From the NCBI RefSeq assembly GCF_003013475.1, contig NZ_PXZO01000025.1:62001-126000 (forward strand): DNA of 64,000 bases, in the 5' to 3' direction. The position numbers and the translations under genes are program-made. Of the stretch, positions 7,091 to 15,767 are shown in pieces. The notes under the pieces are model-generated. The model saw nothing but the letters and a program-made list of their open reading frames with translations, was not told the DNA's origin and did no database searches. The DNA comes from Brevibacillus porteri. GTDB lineage: Bacteria > Bacillota > Bacilli > Brevibacillales > Brevibacillaceae. Numbering within the stretch: position 1 is the stretch's first letter; every line of letters begins with the position of its first letter.

Positions 7091-8566
7091 ATGATTCAAT
7101 TGATTCGCAATACCTTGACTGACAAAGAAGGCTTTATGATTTTCATCCTATGGAATCATTTGTGGATGGCGGGACTCATTGCCTACCAAGTGGATGTGAA
7201 CTTCTGGAAAGTGACGTCCTTGGGATTGCTGGTCACTTTAATTGTTTCGCCGTATTATTTCATTCGCAAAGATAGTCATGTCATTCGTTATCTGGTAGCA
7301 ATCGGACTTATGTTTTATGCTATTTCCTTCGATCACTTTACCGATTACCAGGAGGTTACCTTCCTCGCCTTTATCGTCATGGGCTTTTTGGCAGCCTATT
7401 TGGACTGGAAGCTGGTAGTTACAGCGGGAATTGCCCAAATCATCGTTACGATTGTTGGATTTTATACGGGAACCTACGAGATTTTCGAAGGTGATTTTTC
7501 GGAGCTCAATTTGCTTATGCGTATTGTCACGATTCTCATGATGATGGGAGCCGTCACGTATCTATGTCTCGCCGGACAAGCCTCCTTGCGAAAAGCTGAT
7601 GACGCAAGGCAGGAAGCGGAAGAGAAGGAGCGCCGTCTGGGAGAAATGCTTTTGAACATCCAGCAAATGACGGAACAGCTGGATCGTACGAGCGATCATG
7701 TGCATGAGCATGCGGAAGGTACGAAGCGCAATACAGATGAAATGATGGTGGCCTTTAAGGAAGTCGCTACAGGTATGGAATCGCAGGCGAATTCTACGGT
7801 GAAAATCGAAGAAGAGGTTCAATCCATCGACCAGGAAATCGAGGCAGTCACAACACAGACCAACGCAATGAAAACGGAATCGCAACAAAACAACCGTCGT
7901 CTGACAGAAAGCGTTCAGATGATGAACGAGCTGTCCTCGCAGATGGAGCAAATTGTGCAGGCAGTCAATGTAGCAGCCTCCACGATTCACCAGCTCAATC
8001 GGCAGGCGAACCGTGTAGAGGAAATTGTTGGCGCTATTAATCAGATCGCGACACAAACGAATCTCTTGGCGCTCAATGCGGCGATTGAATCGGCGCGTGC
8101 AGGCGAACATGGACGGGGATTTGCTGTTGTAGCGGACGAGGTACGAAAGCTGGCAGAACAAAGCGCGACAGCTACGCAGGAAATTACCGACATTCTGAAA
8201 TCACTCCACCAGGAAAGTGAGAATGCGGTGCAGCATATGAACAATGGGGAAACGTCTGTTGCAAAAGGCCAAGAACTGGCCGTGAAAACAGTGGCCTCCA
8301 TCGAAGCAGTGCGTGCCGGGATGATGGCCTTCCTGCAAGCAGCTGATCAAGTAAGCTCCAGCATGGACCGGGTAAAAGTGCGTTCCGGAGAAGTTGCCAT
8401 CGAGATGTCGACCATTACAGCCGTAACCGAGGAATCGGTAGCCAACTTAGAAGAGCTGTTTGCGACAGCAGAAAACCAGCATCAAAAAGTGCGTGAGATT
8501 ACGGAAGAGCTGGGCGAGCTGAATACGTTGTCTCATCGTCTCCAGCAAACCTTTCACGTGAAATAG
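7091..8566 (+). CDS. Methyl-accepting chemotaxis protein with multi-helix membrane domain
   Basis: 491 residues. Residues 1-165 contain about six hydrophobic segments instead of the usual periplasmic-type sensor flanked by two helices, and there is no HAMP domain. A coiled-coil linker (~165-200) leads into an MCP signalling domain; the hairpin tip [41 protein letters not shown] is unmistakable (tip ~ residues 315-350). It should bind CheW/CheA and report a signal sensed in or near the membrane, for instance membrane state or a hydrophobic ligand. ATG 7091 follows AAAGGGGGG. A TATAAT-like hexamer at 7039 may be its promoter, but no good -35 was found. Monocistronic. Confidence 0.9.
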   Translation: MIQLIRNTLTDKEGFMIFILWNHLWMAGLIAYQVDVNFWKVTSLGLLVTLIVSPYYFIRKDSHVIRYLVAIGLMFYAISFDHFTDYQEVTFLAFIVMGFLAAYLDWKLVVTAGIAQIIVTIVGFYTGTYEIFEGDFSELNLLMRIVTILMMMGAVTYLCLAGQASLRKADDARQEAEEKERRLGEMLLNIQQMTEQLDRTSDHVHEHAEGTKRNTDEMMVAFKEVATGMESQANSTVKIEEEVQSIDQEIEAVTTQTNAMKTESQQNNRRLTESVQMMNELSSQMEQIVQAVNVAASTIHQLNRQANRVEEIVGAINQIATQTNLLALNAAIESARAGEHGRGFAVVADEVRKLAEQSATATQEITDILKSLHQESENAVQHMNNGETSVAKGQELAVKTVASIEAVRAGMMAFLQAADQVSSSMDRVKVRSGEVAIEMSTITAVTEESVANLEELFATAENQHQKVREITEELGELNTLSHRLQQTFHVK

Positions 8567-8570
8567 GTTG

Positions 8571-8612
8571 TTTCTCGATGCTGGAAAGACGACTGTTAAA
8601 CTTTTATTCACT
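8571..8612. repeat. Family A repeat, right-end remnant
   Basis: CTCGATGCTGGAAAGACGAC followed by TGTTAAACTTTTATT matches the last ~40 bases of the full-length repeat at 2851-3016 (CTCGATGCTGAAAAGACGAC). It begins directly after the chemoreceptor stop codon. Confidence 0.7.
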
Positions 8613-8643
8613 TTTAGAAGTGTTTGGAATTGAGAAAAAAGAA

Positions 8644-8671
8644 TTGCATTTTCGAACCGTTCTGCTAGAAT
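8644..8671 (+). promoter_or_regulatory. Promoter of the SAM riboswitch operon
   Basis: TTGCAT (8644-8649), 16-base spacer, TAGAAT (8666-8671) with an extended -10 TGn, ending about 31 bases before the aptamer. Confidence 0.7.
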
Positions 8672-8702
8672 GAATTCCATTGTAACTAAATATATTCACC
8701 TA

Positions 8703-8823
8703 CCTTATCAAGAGCGGCGGAGGGACTGGCCCGATGATGCCCGGCAACCACTGATCATGTCTATGCATGAACAGAAAGGTGCCAATTCCTGCAAAACCTG
8801 TACCATGGTTTTGACAGATGAGG
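8703..8823 (+). ncRNA. SAM-I (S-box) riboswitch
   Basis: P1 CCTTATC (8703-8709) pairs with GATGAGG (8817-8823). The conserved core is present in order: AAGAG, GGAGGGACTGGCCC, GATGCCCGGCAACC, GGTGCCAATTCCTGC and a final GACAGATGAGG. These are the hallmark S-box segments including the kink-turn and pseudoknot parts, so recognition is secure. S-boxes bind S-adenosylmethionine and normally shut off sulfur/methionine genes when SAM is plentiful. Confidence 0.97.
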
Positions 8824-8843
8824 AAGAGAACGGCTACGTACGC

Positions 8844-8871
8844 AAACTCTTCCTCCGGGAAGAGTTTTTTT
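8844..8871 (+). terminator. S-box terminator with antiterminator overlap
   Basis: AAACTCTTCC and GGAAGAGTTT form a 10-bp stem with loop TCCG and a U-run. The antiterminator is explicit: GAGGAAGAG (8820-8828, overlapping the P1 3' strand) is the perfect complement of CTCTTCCTC (8847-8855). SAM binding would therefore free the terminator and turn the operon off. Confidence 0.95.
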
Positions 8872-9025
8872 GTTGTATTTGTAAAAGGGGAGGAGTAAAT
8901 AAACGAACGATAAATTATTTTTATAAGAGAATATTCGTAAATGGTATTGAAAAAATAGGTAAAAAGCCGTACATTACCTAATAGGATAAAGAAAAACGTA
9001 AAGTTCGGATAGGGAGAGATACATC

Positions 9026-10054
9026 ATGAAGAAGTTATTGCTGGCATTAACGACATTCGCAGTATTGGCAACAGGGTGCTCGACTGGCACAAGCGCACCT
9101 GCAGATCAGCCAGGAGGACAAGCAGCAGGACAAGAGGGCGCGGACAAAAAGCGAATTGCCTTGATTTTGCCCGAGAAAATTGGTGTGAATCCGTTCTTCC
9201 AACAAATGGATGAGGGTGCAAAGAAAGCCGCACAAGAGCTGGGCGCAGAAGTGAAAACGATTGAATCTACGGACCATGGAGCGATTGAAGAGAATTTGCG
9301 CGTGGCTGTTGCAGAAAATTATGATTTGATCATCACTTCTTCCTTTACATCAGAGGATGCATTGAAAAAAGTAGCAACCGAAAATCCTGACCGTAATTTT
9401 GCGATTATTGATACCGTAGTGGATTTGCCAAACGTTCGCAGTGTTACCTTCCGCGAGCAGGAAGCGGCTTACCTGGTGGGAGCAGCAGCAGGTCTGGCAA
9501 CGAAAACGAACAAAGTAGGTATGGTTGTCGCTCTCGATATTCCGCAGTTGAAAAAATGGACAGTCGGCTTCGAAGAGGGATTGAAAGCGACGAATCCAAA
9601 AGCAGAACTGATGGTCAACTATGTAGGAAGCTTCACTGACCCGGCAAAAGCGAAAGAATTGGCTTTGCTCCAAGCTTCCAAAGGCGCTGACTTCATTAAC
9701 GGTGCAGCAGCTGTAGGCGACCTCGGCGTTTTCGAAGCGGCGAAGGAAAAAGGCTTCTTCACAGCAGGTCAGGACGTTGACCGTACGACGATCGATCCAG
9801 AGCATATCGTTCTGTCCCAATTGAAAGGGACCGACGCGGCAGCTTATGAAACCGTGAAGAACTTTGTAGAAGGAACGTTCAAACCAGGTGTTGTTGCGTA
9901 CGGCTTGAAAGAAAAAGGTGTTGGCGTAACCTATGTCACGCACGAAAGCAAAACGCCTCTGAACGCTTTTATTGGACAAGAAGTAGTGGATAAAGTGAAA
10001 GCGATCAGCGATGAAATTGTAGCAGGCACCCGCCAAGTACCAGATAAATTCTAA
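9026..10054 (+). CDS. BMP/PnrA-family lipoprotein, nucleoside-type ABC transporter binding protein
   Basis: 342 residues with a lipoprotein signal (LAVLATGC-type lipobox, Cys about residue 19) and a low-complexity linker of S, P, G and Q before a basic membrane protein (Bmp/PnrA) domain: RIALILPEKIGVNPFF at the start and the AVLILP-like glycine-rich interior, with a GQDVDRTTIDP segment. Known members bind purine nucleosides on the cell surface for ABC import; B. subtilis NupN (guanosine) is the nearest well-known comparison. It is the first gene of the S-box operon, and a stable hairpin after it probably raises its abundance over the downstream transporter genes. Whether the ligand is a normal nucleoside or a SAM-derived one such as methylthioadenosine is open. 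Confidence 0.9.
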   Translation: MKKLLLALTTFAVLATGCSTGTSAPADQPGGQAAGQEGADKKRIALILPEKIGVNPFFQQMDEGAKKAAQELGAEVKTIESTDHGAIEENLRVAVAENYDLIITSSFTSEDALKKVATENPDRNFAIIDTVVDLPNVRSVTFREQEAAYLVGAAAGLATKTNKVGMVVALDIPQLKKWTVGFEEGLKATNPKAELMVNYVGSFTDPAKAKELALLQASKGADFINGAAAVGDLGVFEAAKEKGFFTAGQDVDRTTIDPEHIVLSQLKGTDAAAYETVKNFVEGTFKPGVVAYGLKEKGVGVTYVTHESKTPLNAFIGQEVVDKVKAISDEIVAGTRQVPDKF

Positions 10055-10056
10055 AA

Positions 10057-10098
10057 AGGTAGTTCGGTGCTGAAAAGCCAACTTTTTGAACGTTTATT
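10057..10098. repeat. Family A repeat, right-end remnant
   Basis: TCGGTGCTGAAAAGCCAACT followed by TTTTGAACGTTTATT is nearly identical to the right end of the 21924-22083 copy. It starts immediately after the BMP gene stop. Confidence 0.75.
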
Positions 10099-10124
10099 TA
10101 AAGCTTGTGCACAGTGATGGATGT

Positions 10125-10150
10125 GACCGACTACGGCTGTGTAGTCGGTC
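10125..10150 (+). promoter_or_regulatory. Intercistronic stem-loop after the binding-protein gene
   Basis: GACCGACTAC (10125-10134) and GTAGTCGGTC (10141-10150) form a perfect 10-bp stem with a 6-base loop and no strong U-run. Such hairpins after solute-binding-protein genes typically stabilise the upstream mRNA or cause partial termination. Confidence 0.65.
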
Positions 10151-10192
10151 TTCCATTTTCATAAAAGGACGTACAGAAATGAGGGAGTGGGA

Positions 10193-11722
10193 ATGACCGA
10201 TCGCTTGGAAATGAGGGCCATGACCAAGAAGTACGGAGATTTTACCGCCAACGACAAGGTGTCGTTCTCACTGGCAGCAGGAGAAGTCCACGCGATTGTC
10301 GGGGAAAATGGAGCGGGAAAAACGACACTGATGCGGATGCTGTACGGGATGGAGCAGCCGACGTCGGGAGAGATCGTGTTAAACGGAAAGCCAGTTGTTT
10401 TTCGCGGACCAGAGGACGCGATTCGAAATGGAATCGGGATGGTTCACCAGCACTTTATGCTCTTCGGAGAATTCAGTGTGACTGAAAATATCGTGATCGG
10501 CTACGAGCCGAAACAAGCGGGTTTTTTCAAAAGAAATGACGCGGAGGACAAGGTGGGTGCGCTTAGTGAGCAGTATCGCATTCCGATTCATCCGCAGACC
10601 AAGGTAGCGAATTGCTCGATTGGGGAACAGCAACGGGTCGAAATTCTTAAGGTCCTGTATCAAGGGGCGGATATTATCGTGCTGGACGAGCCTACCGCTG
10701 TACTTACTCCGCTGGAGGTACGCGACCTGCTGCAAACGATTCGAAACCTGGCAGAGAGTGGCAAGAGCGTCATTTTGATTACACATAAGTTGCAGGAAGT
10801 CATGGAGGTAGCCGATCGTATTACGGTACTGCGCGGAGGCAAAGTGACGGGAACGGTTTCGCGGAATGAGACAAATGCGGATGATTTGGCAAGATTGATG
10901 GTTGGACGTGAATTGCAGGAGCTAGCTGAGCGAGTTCCTCTGGATAAAGGCCCCTTGTTGCAGGTGGAGAATCTCACGGTTCGAGAAAAGCAGACATTGC
11001 TCGATCAAGTCAGCTTTACCGTGCATCACGGCGAAATCGTAGGAATTGCAGGTGTTTCCGGGAATGGTCAATCCGAGCTGCTACAAGCGATCAGTGGTTT
11101 GCGTGCGGCACAGGAGGGTACGGTGCGGTTAGGCGGCAAAGATGTGACGAATAAATCAGTAGCCACCATTCGGGATGCCGGCTTGGCGCATATTCCGGAG
11201 GATCGTTACCTGTGGGGAACGGCCAAACTCTCAAGCGTCGAGGAAAATGCGTTGATGGGCTATCAGCGAAAGCCTGCTTACAACCGCCGAGGCGTCGTTT
11301 TGCGGGAGAAATTCCGCCAAGTCGTAAAAGGCTGGGTTGAGCAGTTTGCCATCAAGACTGGCTCTCGACAATTGCAGGAGCTGGCAGGGAATCTGTCAGG
11401 TGGAAATTTGCAAAAGCTGATCGTAGCAAGGGAGCTGGGACATGAAACCCCGTTTTTGATTGCGGCTGAGCCTACGCGAGGGGTGGATATCGGTGCCATG
11501 GAGTACATCCATCAGGCGCTGATTGAAAAGCGCAATCAGGGAGACGGGATCTTGCTCGTCTCCTCCGAGTTGTCCGAAATTCTCGCCTTGTCTGACAGGG
11601 TTTTGGTCATGTATAAAGGGCGAATCGCTGGAGAGCTTTCACGCCTGGAGGCAACCGAAGAAAAAATCAGCGTGATCATGGCGGGGGGAAGCATTCATGG
11701 CAGCAATCAAAGAGCTATCTAA
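10193..11722 (+). CDS. Nucleoside-type ABC transporter, double ATP-binding protein
   Basis: 509 residues from ATG 10193 (GAGGGAG six bases upstream; the GTG at 10187 overlaps that site). Two ABC domains in tandem, as in NupO/YufO and RbsA. Domain 1 has Walker A GENGAGKT, signature CSIGEQQR and Walker B IIVLDEPTAVLTP. Domain 2 has the degenerate Walker A GVSGNGQSE, signature NLSGGNLQK and FLIAAEPTRGVDIG, the usual degeneracy in this subfamily. It energises import with the two permeases that follow, and its 3' end overlaps the first permease by 26 bases. Confidence 0.93.
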   Translation: MTDRLEMRAMTKKYGDFTANDKVSFSLAAGEVHAIVGENGAGKTTLMRMLYGMEQPTSGEIVLNGKPVVFRGPEDAIRNGIGMVHQHFMLFGEFSVTENIVIGYEPKQAGFFKRNDAEDKVGALSEQYRIPIHPQTKVANCSIGEQQRVEILKVLYQGADIIVLDEPTAVLTPLEVRDLLQTIRNLAESGKSVILITHKLQEVMEVADRITVLRGGKVTGTVSRNETNADDLARLMVGRELQELAERVPLDKGPLLQVENLTVREKQTLLDQVSFTVHHGEIVGIAGVSGNGQSELLQAISGLRAAQEGTVRLGGKDVTNKSVATIRDAGLAHIPEDRYLWGTAKLSSVEENALMGYQRKPAYNRRGVVLREKFRQVVKGWVEQFAIKTGSRQLQELAGNLSGGNLQKLIVARELGHETPFLIAAEPTRGVDIGAMEYIHQALIEKRNQGDGILLVSSELSEILALSDRVLVMYKGRIAGELSRLEATEEKISVIMAGGSIHGSNQRAI

Positions 11723-12767
11723 GTCATTGGTTCAGCCGTTCTTGGCTGTCGTCATCGGTTTGTTGACCGGGGCGCTGGTCATTGCTGCAGTTGGCGAATC
11801 GATCTTGGGCACCTACCAGGAAATGTGGAAAGGGGCCTTTGGCAGTTTTTATTTCTTTACGTCTACATTAGCGAGAGCCACGCCTATCATGCTGATTGCC
11901 TTGGGTCTTTCCCTCGCATTTCGGGCAGGGGTATTCAATCTTGGGGCGGAAGGGCAAATGGTGCTGGGTGCCGTCAGTGCTGCGTTAGTCGCGATCTACT
12001 TGCCAGCACCGGGAATGATCAAAATTGTGGCGGGTATTTTCGCAGGGATGGCAGTCGGTGGGTTCTGGGCGTTGTTGCCAGGCTTTATGGAAGCCCGCTT
12101 TCGTATTCCGTTGCTCATCTCTACGTTGCTTTTCAACTATATCGCGGTATTGTTTGCGAGCTATCTCGTGACAGAGCCATTCCGGGATCGCTCGGGTTCT
12201 GCGGCACTGGCACAGACCGTTATGCTGGAGAAAAGCGCTTGGCTTCCGAAGCTGTTTGCCGGGATGAGCGTGCATGCAGGGTTTTTGTTTGCGATCGTTG
12301 CAGCGCTTCTGTTGTTCTGGGTACTTCGTTTTTCGCCTTTTGGCTATGAAGTGAAGATGCTAGGTCAAAACTCGCTGTTTGCTCAATACGGAGGAATTAA
12401 TCGCATTCGGGTGATGCTGACCGGGATGTTTGCCAGTGGTGGACTGGCTGGCTTGGCGGGAACCGTAGAGGTAATGGGGGCGCACTATCGTTTTGTTGAC
12501 GGTGCCCTGACTGTACCAGGGTTCGCCTGGACGGGGCTGATGGCCGCTCTACTTGCGAACTCGCACCCGCTTGGCATCATTGTGACTTCGATCCTGCTTG
12601 CTGCTTTTCAGACAGGAGCCATGGGTGTAGAGCGCAATACGGATGTGCCGCTGGAGCTGGCAAGTGTTATACAAGCCGTATTGATATTGTTCATCTCCGC
12701 CAAGTTCAGCTACGACTGGTGGAAAAAGCGGAAGGCAAAAGGAGGGGAATCGCATGGAGCTCTTTGA
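11697..12767 (+). CDS. Nucleoside-type ABC transporter permease 1 (NupP-like)
   Basis: 356 residues with about eight to ten membrane helices of the BPD_transp_2 (branched-chain amino acid/ribose/nucleoside) family. Characteristic pieces include FRAGVFNLGAEGQMVLGAV (residues ~75-95) and the helix ending LLANSHPLGIIVTSILLAAF. The ATG at 11697 is preceded by GGGGGGAAG and lies within the ATPase gene. It overlaps the next permease by 14 bases, so all transporter genes are coupled. Forms the heterodimeric channel with the next product. Confidence 0.92.
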   Translation: MAAIKELSKSLVQPFLAVVIGLLTGALVIAAVGESILGTYQEMWKGAFGSFYFFTSTLARATPIMLIALGLSLAFRAGVFNLGAEGQMVLGAVSAALVAIYLPAPGMIKIVAGIFAGMAVGGFWALLPGFMEARFRIPLLISTLLFNYIAVLFASYLVTEPFRDRSGSAALAQTVMLEKSAWLPKLFAGMSVHAGFLFAIVAALLLFWVLRFSPFGYEVKMLGQNSLFAQYGGINRIRVMLTGMFASGGLAGLAGTVEVMGAHYRFVDGALTVPGFAWTGLMAALLANSHPLGIIVTSILLAAFQTGAMGVERNTDVPLELASVIQAVLILFISAKFSYDWWKKRKAKGGESHGAL

Positions 12768-13668
12768 TTGGTCCCTCCTCAGTTCTACCATTCGGATGGT
12801 CACGCCGATCTTATTGGCAGCTTTGGGTGGAGCGCTCTGCGCACGTGTCGGAATTTTTAATGTTGGCTTGGAGGGATTGGTACTGGTCGGTGCCTTTTCC
12901 GCGATCGTCGGCAATCATTTTACCGGGAATCTCTTTCTGGCCGTTTTGATTGCAGCGCTGGTCAGCATTGTCTTTTCTCTCTTATTCGCGTACATGACGA
13001 TCAAGCTTAGGGCGAATGAAATCGTCGTCGGTGTGGCGATTAACTTTCTCGCGCTGGGGTTGACGACATTTGCACTGCGGGCGATCTTTGGCGTCAAAGG
13101 GGCGTTTTACGATAAGGATATGGTTGGCTTGCCAACCGTCGAGATTCCTTTCATTCACGATATTCCAGTCATCGGAGGCATTGTCTCTGGTCATTCGCCG
13201 CTCGTGTATTTTGCGTTTTTGGCTGCCATTCTGTTGTATGTGTTCTTTTATCGGACGGTTACGGGCTTCCGCGTCCTCGCAGTTGGTCTGAATCCCGTTG
13301 CGGCACGCAGTCTCGGTCTGAAAGTGACGGGACTTCAGATGCTGGCGATTGTGATGAGTGGTGCATTGTGCGGGATTGCAGGGGCACAGCTTTCACTGGG
13401 GCAAGTCACGATGTTTACAGAAGGAATGACGGCTGGCCGGGGCTTTATCGCATTGGTAGCGATGATGATGGGGCAGTCGCATCCACTCGGTATTTTGGCT
13501 TCGAGCTTTTTGTTCGGGTTGATGGATGCCCTTAGTATTCGGTTGCAGGGCTTTTCGCTTCCGACCCAGTTCACTGCCATGCTACCATACGTGCTGACGA
13601 TTGTGGCGATGTTCTTCTTGAAAAACAAGAGTCAGATCGGCAGCGATAATCAGCAGAGCACCCGTTAA
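12754..13668 (+). CDS. Nucleoside-type ABC transporter permease 2 (NupQ-like)
   Basis: 304 residues, same BPD_transp_2 family: ARVGIFNVGLEGLVLVGAF near the N-terminus and GQSHPLGILASSFLFGLMDAL near the C-terminus align with the first permease. Hydrophobic throughout, ending in a short charged tail. AGGAGGGG lies 5-6 bases before ATG 12754. With permease 1 it completes the membrane channel. Confidence 0.92.
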   Translation: MELFDWSLLSSTIRMVTPILLAALGGALCARVGIFNVGLEGLVLVGAFSAIVGNHFTGNLFLAVLIAALVSIVFSLLFAYMTIKLRANEIVVGVAINFLALGLTTFALRAIFGVKGAFYDKDMVGLPTVEIPFIHDIPVIGGIVSGHSPLVYFAFLAAILLYVFFYRTVTGFRVLAVGLNPVAARSLGLKVTGLQMLAIVMSGALCGIAGAQLSLGQVTMFTEGMTAGRGFIALVAMMMGQSHPLGILASSFLFGLMDALSIRLQGFSLPTQFTAMLPYVLTIVAMFFLKNKSQIGSDNQQSTR

Positions 13669-13709
13669 ACACAGGTCATATAGACAGCGAAGACAAGGGG
13701 AAATGCGCT

Positions 13710-14375
13710 ATGAACAAGGCAGATCGGATCAAAAGAATGAAAGTACCCGCCCCAGTGGGACCGGGACTCGCCAGACGACTTCCGCCAGGACAAATCCTGA
13801 CAGAGCGGTTTCCCATTTTGCATGAGGGAGACGTGCCGGTGTATGACATGAGCGAATGGACACTGCGTGTTTTCGGTGAGGTAGACCGAGAAGTGACGCT
13901 CTCCTACGAAGAGATCATGGCGATGCCACAGGTGACAGTGACGAGCGACATTCACTGCGTGACGCGCTGGTCCCGTTTTGACAATGCATTTACAGGCGTG
14001 CGTTTTCGTGATTTTTTGCAAGCAATTGGCGTGACTCCACGAGCGAACTTCGTCATGCTGCACGGTGATCACGACTATACCGCCAATGTGCCGCTTGCGG
14101 ATCTGGAGCGTGATGATGTGCTGCTGGCTCACTCCTTTGATGGAGAGCGACTGACGGACAAGCACGGTTGGCCGCTTCGCCTGGTTGTTCCTCATCTGTA
14201 TTTCTGGAAAAGCGTGAAGTGGATCAGAGGAATTGAATTTATGACCGAAAACAAGCCCGGCTTTTGGGAGCAAAATGGTTTTCACTTGATCGCAGACCCG
14301 TTTCGTGAAGAGCGGTTCTCCGGTGAAGCGTTGCCGATCCCAGAGGATGAGTGGGAGAAAAAGGAGTTCGATTGA
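13710..14375 (+). CDS. Molybdopterin-dependent oxidoreductase (sulfite oxidase/MsrP-like, YuiH-type)
   Basis: 221 residues, essentially one Oxidored_molyb domain. The Cys in DIHCVTRWSRFDN (about residue 82) is the expected molybdenum ligand. HGDHDYTANVPL, GWPLRLVVPHLYFWKSVKWI and the terminal GFWEQNGFH are typical of the family. No Tat signal is seen, so it is cytoplasmic, unlike secreted MsrP. The family includes sulfite oxidases and sulfoxide reductases, so sulfur chemistry is plausible and would fit an S-box operon; the actual substrate is unknown. It sits between the transporter and the phosphorylase, 41 bases after the permease and 1 base before the next start. Confidence 0.88.
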   Translation: MNKADRIKRMKVPAPVGPGLARRLPPGQILTERFPILHEGDVPVYDMSEWTLRVFGEVDREVTLSYEEIMAMPQVTVTSDIHCVTRWSRFDNAFTGVRFRDFLQAIGVTPRANFVMLHGDHDYTANVPLADLERDDVLLAHSFDGERLTDKHGWPLRLVVPHLYFWKSVKWIRGIEFMTENKPGFWEQNGFHLIADPFREERFSGEALPIPEDEWEKKEFD

Positions 14376-14376
14376 G

Positions 14377-15102
14377 ATGTTGACGAATCTAAAGGTAGAT
14401 CCAGAACAACTGCCAAAGCGCGTCATCGTGTGCGGTGATCCAAAACGTGCAGCTTTGATTGCTTCGAAACTCGACGATCAGCGTCAAATCGGGGAAAACC
14501 GTGAATATCACAGCTATGCGGGTACGTGGAAAGGCGTTGAGGTAGCGGTAGTGAGCCATGGGGTAGGTGCACCGGGAGCGGCCGTATGCTTCGAGGAGCT
14601 GGCGAAGGGCGGCGTTCAGGTCATCATTCGTGTAGGAACTGCCGGGTCATACCAAAAAGAAATCGAGACAGGCAGCCTCGTCATCAGCTCCGCAGCGGTT
14701 CGCCAAGATGGCTTGACCAGTCAGTTGGTTCCGGCGGGATTCCCGGCTGTTGCCAATCGCCATGTCGTGGACGCGCTTGTACAAGCAGCAGGAGCAAACG
14801 CATCAGACTTGAAGGTATTCGAAGGAATCACACTGACACTCGATGTCTTTTATAGTGGGGTGTTGGAGTTCCCGCACAAGCTGTACCAAAAAGCTGGCGT
14901 TTTGGCAGTCGAGATGGAAAACACCGCTCTCTTCGTGATTGCGGCTCTCCGTGGTATGAAGGCAGGCTCTATTTTGGCGATTGACGGGTATGCAGATGCA
15001 GACCTAATCGAATCCTATAACCCGCACACCGATGTGATGGCAAAAGCCATTGAAGCAGAAGCGCTGATCGCATTGGATGCAGTCATTGCCGTTTCCCAGT
15101 AA
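14377..15102 (+). CDS. Nucleoside phosphorylase (PNP/uridine phosphorylase family)
   Basis: 241 residues from ATG 14377, which follows AAGGAG within the end of the previous gene. Family marks are IVCGDPKRA near the N-terminus (phosphate binding), SHGVGAPGAAVCFEEL (~65-80), RVGTAGSY (~87-94) and AVEMENTALFVIAALRG (~177-193), where the Met-Glu binds the ribose. The enzyme should cleave an imported nucleoside with phosphate to base and (deoxy)ribose-1-phosphate. As last gene of the S-box operon it defines a complete import-and-cleave module. The base specificity cannot be read from these motifs. Confidence 0.9.
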   Translation: MLTNLKVDPEQLPKRVIVCGDPKRAALIASKLDDQRQIGENREYHSYAGTWKGVEVAVVSHGVGAPGAAVCFEELAKGGVQVIIRVGTAGSYQKEIETGSLVISSAAVRQDGLTSQLVPAGFPAVANRHVVDALVQAAGANASDLKVFEGITLTLDVFYSGVLEFPHKLYQKAGVLAVEMENTALFVIAALRGMKAGSILAIDGYADADLIESYNPHTDVMAKAIEAEALIALDAVIAVSQ

Positions 15103-15110
15103 CAATAGGT

Positions 15111-15143
15111 AAGCCCAGGACGATTACAGATCCTGGGCTTTTT
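15111..15143 (+). terminator. Operon terminator
   Basis: AAGCCCAGGA and TCCTGGGCTT form a perfect 10-bp stem followed by TTT, eight bases after the phosphorylase stop. Confidence 0.9.
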
Positions 15144-15182
15144 GGTAGTTTTAAAAAGTATCGATAAACCACTAAAGCTGGT

Positions 15183-15393
15183 GAGAAGAAAAAGCACAGA
15201 GCTCGTAGACCTTGACAACGCCTACCCAGTCGGAACTTCAAAAAGGGGACCCGCTTGTCGAACACTTCTTCCTCGAAAAACTTCCGCCCGTAGGGTGGCT
15301 TTGGCTCGACGGTCCCCTTTTTGAAATGGAGACGAGCAGTCAATCATCCACGCTAGCGTGTCAGAGTCGAAGAGAACTGTGCTTTTTCTTCTC
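15183..15393. repeat. Nested inverted-repeat element, family X, copy 1
   Basis: Outer perfect 17-bp inverted repeat: GAGAAGAAAAAGCACAG (15183-15199) and its complement (15377-15393). Inner perfect 15-bp repeat: TTCAAAAAGGGGACC (15237-15251) and its complement (15311-15325). Between inner and outer right arms lies the conserved motif TGGAGACGAGCAGTCAATC (15327-15345), followed by the palindrome CACGCTAGCGTG. The same architecture recurs at 34833-35034 with different arm sequences. No convincing protein is encoded. It fills the 255-base gap between converging genes. Confidence 0.85.
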
Positions 15394-15398
15394 CTCCC

Positions 15399-15743
15399 CT
15401 ATGTTGACTCAAGCGATGATTCCTCGTTAAAACGATCCAGCATAGAGATCGTATCAATCAGGTGATTGTTAAAAATTTGTCTGGCCACACTCAATAGCTC
15501 GATGATCATCGGATCACGCAGCGAGTAGGTGACTTTGTTTCCGTCCTTCGTTCCGTACACGATATTGTTGTTCCGCAAAATGGCGAGCTGTTGGGAAACA
15601 GCGGAGCCTTCACTCCCGATGAGTGTCTGAAGCTCGTTTACATTCTTATCTCCTTCCGCCAGCAGTTCCAGAATCCGAATCCGCAGGGGATGACCCAACG
15701 CCTTGAAAAAATTCGCTTTAAATTGTTGTAGTTCCAAATTCAA
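15399..15743 (-). CDS. ArsR/SmtB family transcriptional regulator
   Basis: 114 residues from TTG 15743 (GGAGGAA 8 bases upstream). Compact winged helix protein: FFKALGHPLRIRILELLAEG opens the domain and SAVSQQLAILRNNNIVYGTKDGNKVTYSL is recognition helix plus wing. There are no cysteines, so the classic ArsR/CadC thiolate metal site is absent and the signal may be something other than soft metals. It lies 24 bases downstream of the SulP transporter on the same strand, so the two are probably co-transcribed and the regulator may control the transporter. Confidence 0.88.
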   Translation of the reverse strand: MNLELQQFKANFFKALGHPLRIRILELLAEGDKNVNELQTLIGSEGSAVSQQLAILRNNNIVYGTKDGNKVTYSLRDPMIIELLSVARQIFNNHLIDTISMLDRFNEESSLEST

Positions 15744-15767
15744 TGATAGGTTCCTCCGATCGTAACA

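Noticed and set aside
8670..8981. Open frame of 103 codons on the plus strand after the chemoreceptor
   Set aside because: It runs through the SAM-I aptamer and terminator; the RNA signature explains the conservation and no ribosome-binding site precedes it.
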